Origin: CAZAGD01 sp049699975
GTDB lineage: Bacteria; Desulfobacterota; SM23-61
Length of the DNA: 15,144 nt
Assembly: GCA_049699975.1 (NCBI GenBank)
Contig: JBNAWB010000079.1
Coordinates: 1-15,144 of the forward strand
Reading direction: 5' to 3'
Part shown: one piece after another, positions 13,834 through 15,144 of the stretch
Layout: each line of letters starts with the position of its first letter
Position numbering within the stretch: the first letter of the stretch is position 1
Program-made: the position numbers and the translations under genes
Notes under the pieces: model-generated
Told to the model about the DNA's origin: nothing
What the model saw: the letters and a program-made list of their open reading frames with translations, nothing else
Databases searched by the model: none

Positions 13834-14569
13834 TTGCCTTTCCTGTATTATCCTCCCTGGGGCTAAAGAATTTGGCCATCCAAATAGAAATTTCATACAT
13901 GAGTAAAAGCGGTCCAGCTAAGAGAAGCTGAGAAACCAAATCAGGTGGGGTAAGAATAGCCGCCACCACAAAAATAGCCAGAATGGCGTATTTGCGGTTT
14001 TGGGAAAGAGTTTTCGGCGATACAACGCCCATGCGGGCTAAGAAGAGAATCATAGCCGGCCACTGAAAAAGAAGTCCAAAGGCTAAGAGGAGTTTTATGG
14101 TGAAAGAGAGGTATTCCCGAATAGCTGGTAAAGGGCGAATAAATTCGGAAGAAAAGCTCAGAAAAAACCGGAAAATAATAGGGAAGACAATAAAGTAACA
14201 GAAGACAGCCCCGATGATAAAAAAGAATGAAGAAACAAATATATAGGGAAGGACATATTTTTTTTCGCGTTCATAAAGACCTGGGGAGACAAAGGCCCAA
14301 ATTTGATAAAGAATAAAAGGAAAAGAGAAGAAAACCCCGGCTAAAAGAGCTGCTTTTAGATACGTAAAGAATGCTTCCGGTACCGCAGTAAAAATTAGTG
14401 AACTTCCGGTGGGTAATGCTTGCAAAAGAGGGCGCATTAGAATCTCAACAATTTGTTTAATAAAGGCATAAGCTATAGCAAACGCCACACCGATAGCGAT
14501 AAAGGAGTAGATCAATCTTTTACGCAGCTCTTCCAGGTGAGCTGATAAAGGTAGTTTTTTATCAACGAT
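13817..14569 (-). CDS. tatC: Sec-independent protein translocase TatC
   Basis: TatC is the six-helix receptor that binds twin-arginine signal peptides. The conserved N-terminal motif SAHLEELRKRL lies upstream of the first usable TTG (14513-14515). The protein must therefore start earlier. The frame shows no ATG, GTG or TTG for at least 25 codons before that motif. The best candidate is ATC at 14567-14569, one base after the tatA stop (TGA-A-ATC), giving about 250 residues, close to E. coli TatC. Other family marks are FTAVPEAFFTYLK, LYQIWAFVSPGLYEREKK, a GAVFCYFIVFP helix, EYLSFTIKLLLAFG and ILTPPD. The C-terminus is short and charged. It is coupled to tatA, and its last 17 bp overlap the end of dnaJ on the other strand. 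The start codon is uncertain. An ATG-to-ATC error or change is possible. Confidence 0.9.
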   Translation of the reverse strand: MVDKKLPLSAHLEELRKRLIYSFIAIGVAFAIAYAFIKQIVEILMRPLLQALPTGSSLIFTAVPEAFFTYLKAALLAGVFFSFPFILYQIWAFVSPGLYEREKKYVLPYIFVSSFFFIIGAVFCYFIVFPIIFRFFLSFSSEFIRPLPAIREYLSFTIKLLLAFGLLFQWPAMILFLARMGVVSPKTLSQNRKYAILAIFVVAAILTPPDLVSQLLLAGPLLLMYEISIWMAKFFSPREDNTGKATKEEP

Positions 14570-14570
14570 T

Positions 14571-15032
14571 TCAGACTGATTCTTTACGGTAGACAGGTTG
14601 GTCTTCTTCCTTTGGTAAAGAATTGCGGGGAGTTGGAGAAGAATGATTAGCTGGCAATTTTGCAGATTCCCCTAATGTAATTTTGCCTCTTTCCAAGTCT
14701 TCCAAAAGGGAAGCAGCCGGAGAGTCAGAAGCTGAGCCTGTTTCTGGTGGTGCGGGAGGATTTTGTTCGTTTAAATCTTCCGGGGGAGAAGAAGATTTTT
14801 CTTCCCAGCCGGAATCGGGAGCATAATAGATTTCTTCTTGCAATTCACTTTTTAAATCCTTAATCTCTTGGACGTCGTTAGCAATCGTAGATTTAAACTC
14901 TTCGGTTGCCTTTCGGAATTCGGCCATACCTTTGCCTAAAGATCGAGCCAAGTCTGGAAGTTTCTTGGGACCGAAGACGATCAAAGCGATAACTAAAATA
15001 ATGATTAATTCGGGAAGGCCAATGCCAAACAT
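14571..15032 (-). CDS. tatA: Twin-arginine translocase TatA/TatB-family subunit
   Basis: This 153-residue membrane protein has one N-terminal transmembrane helix (about 6-20), the F20-G21-P22 hinge, then the amphipathic helix KKLPDLARSLGKGMAEFRKA. The hydrophilic tail (50-153) is Pro/Glu/Ser-rich. TatA oligomers form the translocation pore for folded proteins, while TatB helps the receptor. Only one such gene accompanies tatC here, as in the minimal TatAC systems of many Gram-positive and other bacteria. The long tail and the P after FG resemble TatB, so this could be bifunctional or a TatB with a TatA elsewhere. A good promoter lies at 15053-15081. The Shine-Dalgarno sequence is weak. No Tat-signal substrate is encoded in the window. 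Confidence 0.9.
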   Translation of the reverse strand: MFGIGLPELIIILVIALIVFGPKKLPDLARSLGKGMAEFRKATEEFKSTIANDVQEIKDLKSELQEEIYYAPDSGWEEKSSSPPEDLNEQNPPAPPETGSASDSPAASLLEDLERGKITLGESAKLPANHSSPTPRNSLPKEEDQPVYRKESV

Positions 15033-15052
15033 TTTAATCCAACCTAAATTAA

Positions 15053-15081
15053 AGCATAGATATTTTCGGAAGTAGTGTCAA
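15053..15081 (-). promoter_or_regulatory. Predicted promoter of the tatAC operon
   Basis: On the minus strand TTGACA (15076-15081), a 17-bp spacer and TATGCT (15053-15058) lie about 20 bp before the tatA ATG. The -35 box begins 12 bp after the CAG end of the repeat at 15094. Confidence 0.65.
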
Positions 15082-15093
15082 GTATTAAAAATT

Positions 15094-15144
15094 CTGACCG
15101 TCGATCACTTTTGAAATTCGTACCTACTTCAGGCGGGAGGGAGA
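15094..15144 (-). repeat. Partial MITE-like repeat copy cut by window end
   Basis: CTGACCGTCGATCACTTTT followed by AATTC, then TTCAGGCGGGAGG, aligns closely with 10861-10912 (CTGACCGCCGATCACTTTT, then ATTCAGGGCGGGAGG). It continues out of the window. Read on the minus strand, its GATCGACGGTCAG end faces the tatA promoter. Confidence 0.7.

Noticed and set aside
14500..14640. Programmed +1 frameshift producing a TatA-TatC fusion
   Set aside because: The tatC frame is open upstream, but no convincing slippery site precedes the tatA TGA. A coupled non-ATG start or an ATG-to-ATC change is simpler.
1..15144. CRISPR array, tRNA or rRNA gene
   Set aside because: No regularly spaced identical repeats were seen, and no tRNA cloverleaf or conserved rRNA segment was recognised on either strand.

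Overview
The window is bacterial. It carries an hrcA-grpE-dnaJ heat-shock operon with a CIRCE-like operator, a two-component Tat translocase, a Cu(I)-exporting P1B-type ATPase, a large molybdenum/tungsten oxidoreductase with a built-in flavin and NAD(P) module, a metal-dependent amidohydrolase, a zinc-ribbon/HTH protein and a VapBC-type toxin-antitoxin locus. The A+T-rich intergenic DNA, the molybdopterin/flavin enzyme and the minimal Tat system suggest an uncultured, probably anaerobic lineage. Nothing here fixes the phylum. No rRNA, tRNA, CRISPR or phage genes were seen.

Layout. 1-821: a partial intergenic repeat, a strong promoter, then a VapB-like antitoxin gene interrupted by an in-frame TAA, followed by an intact PIN-domain toxin. 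896-967: hairpins between convergent genes. 1083-3557 (minus): copA. 3675-7843 (minus): a two-gene operon, the 1182-residue flavin/molybdopterin fusion followed after 20 bp by a protein with a probable SCP2-like domain. 7844-8733: 890 bp without a credible gene, containing palindromic repeat fragments, a 15-bp perfect inverted repeat and a strong hairpin. 8734-9234 (minus): zinc-ribbon/HTH protein. 9631-10767 (plus): COG3964-type amidohydrolase. 10771-11028: nested MITE-like repeats. 11041-13833 (plus): promoter, CIRCE-like site, hrcA, grpE and dnaJ, with no dnaK. 13817-15032 (minus): tatA then tatC, convergent with dnaJ and overlapping its 3' end. 15094-15144: the start of another repeat copy.

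The most striking pattern is a link between repeats and promoters. The repeat family ends in GATCGACGGTCAG (variants allowed). In all three places where this end faces a gene (vapBC, hrcA operon, tat operon) it lies exactly 12 bp from a TTGACA/TTGAGA -35 box, which is followed by a 17-bp spacer and a -10 box. The promoter cores themselves are unrelated in sequence. The second notable item is the large oxidoreductase: its molybdopterin-family [4Fe-4S] domain appears to be split by insertion of an entire GltD-like flavoprotein. The first three cysteines are at residues 7-14 and the fourth is near residue 514.
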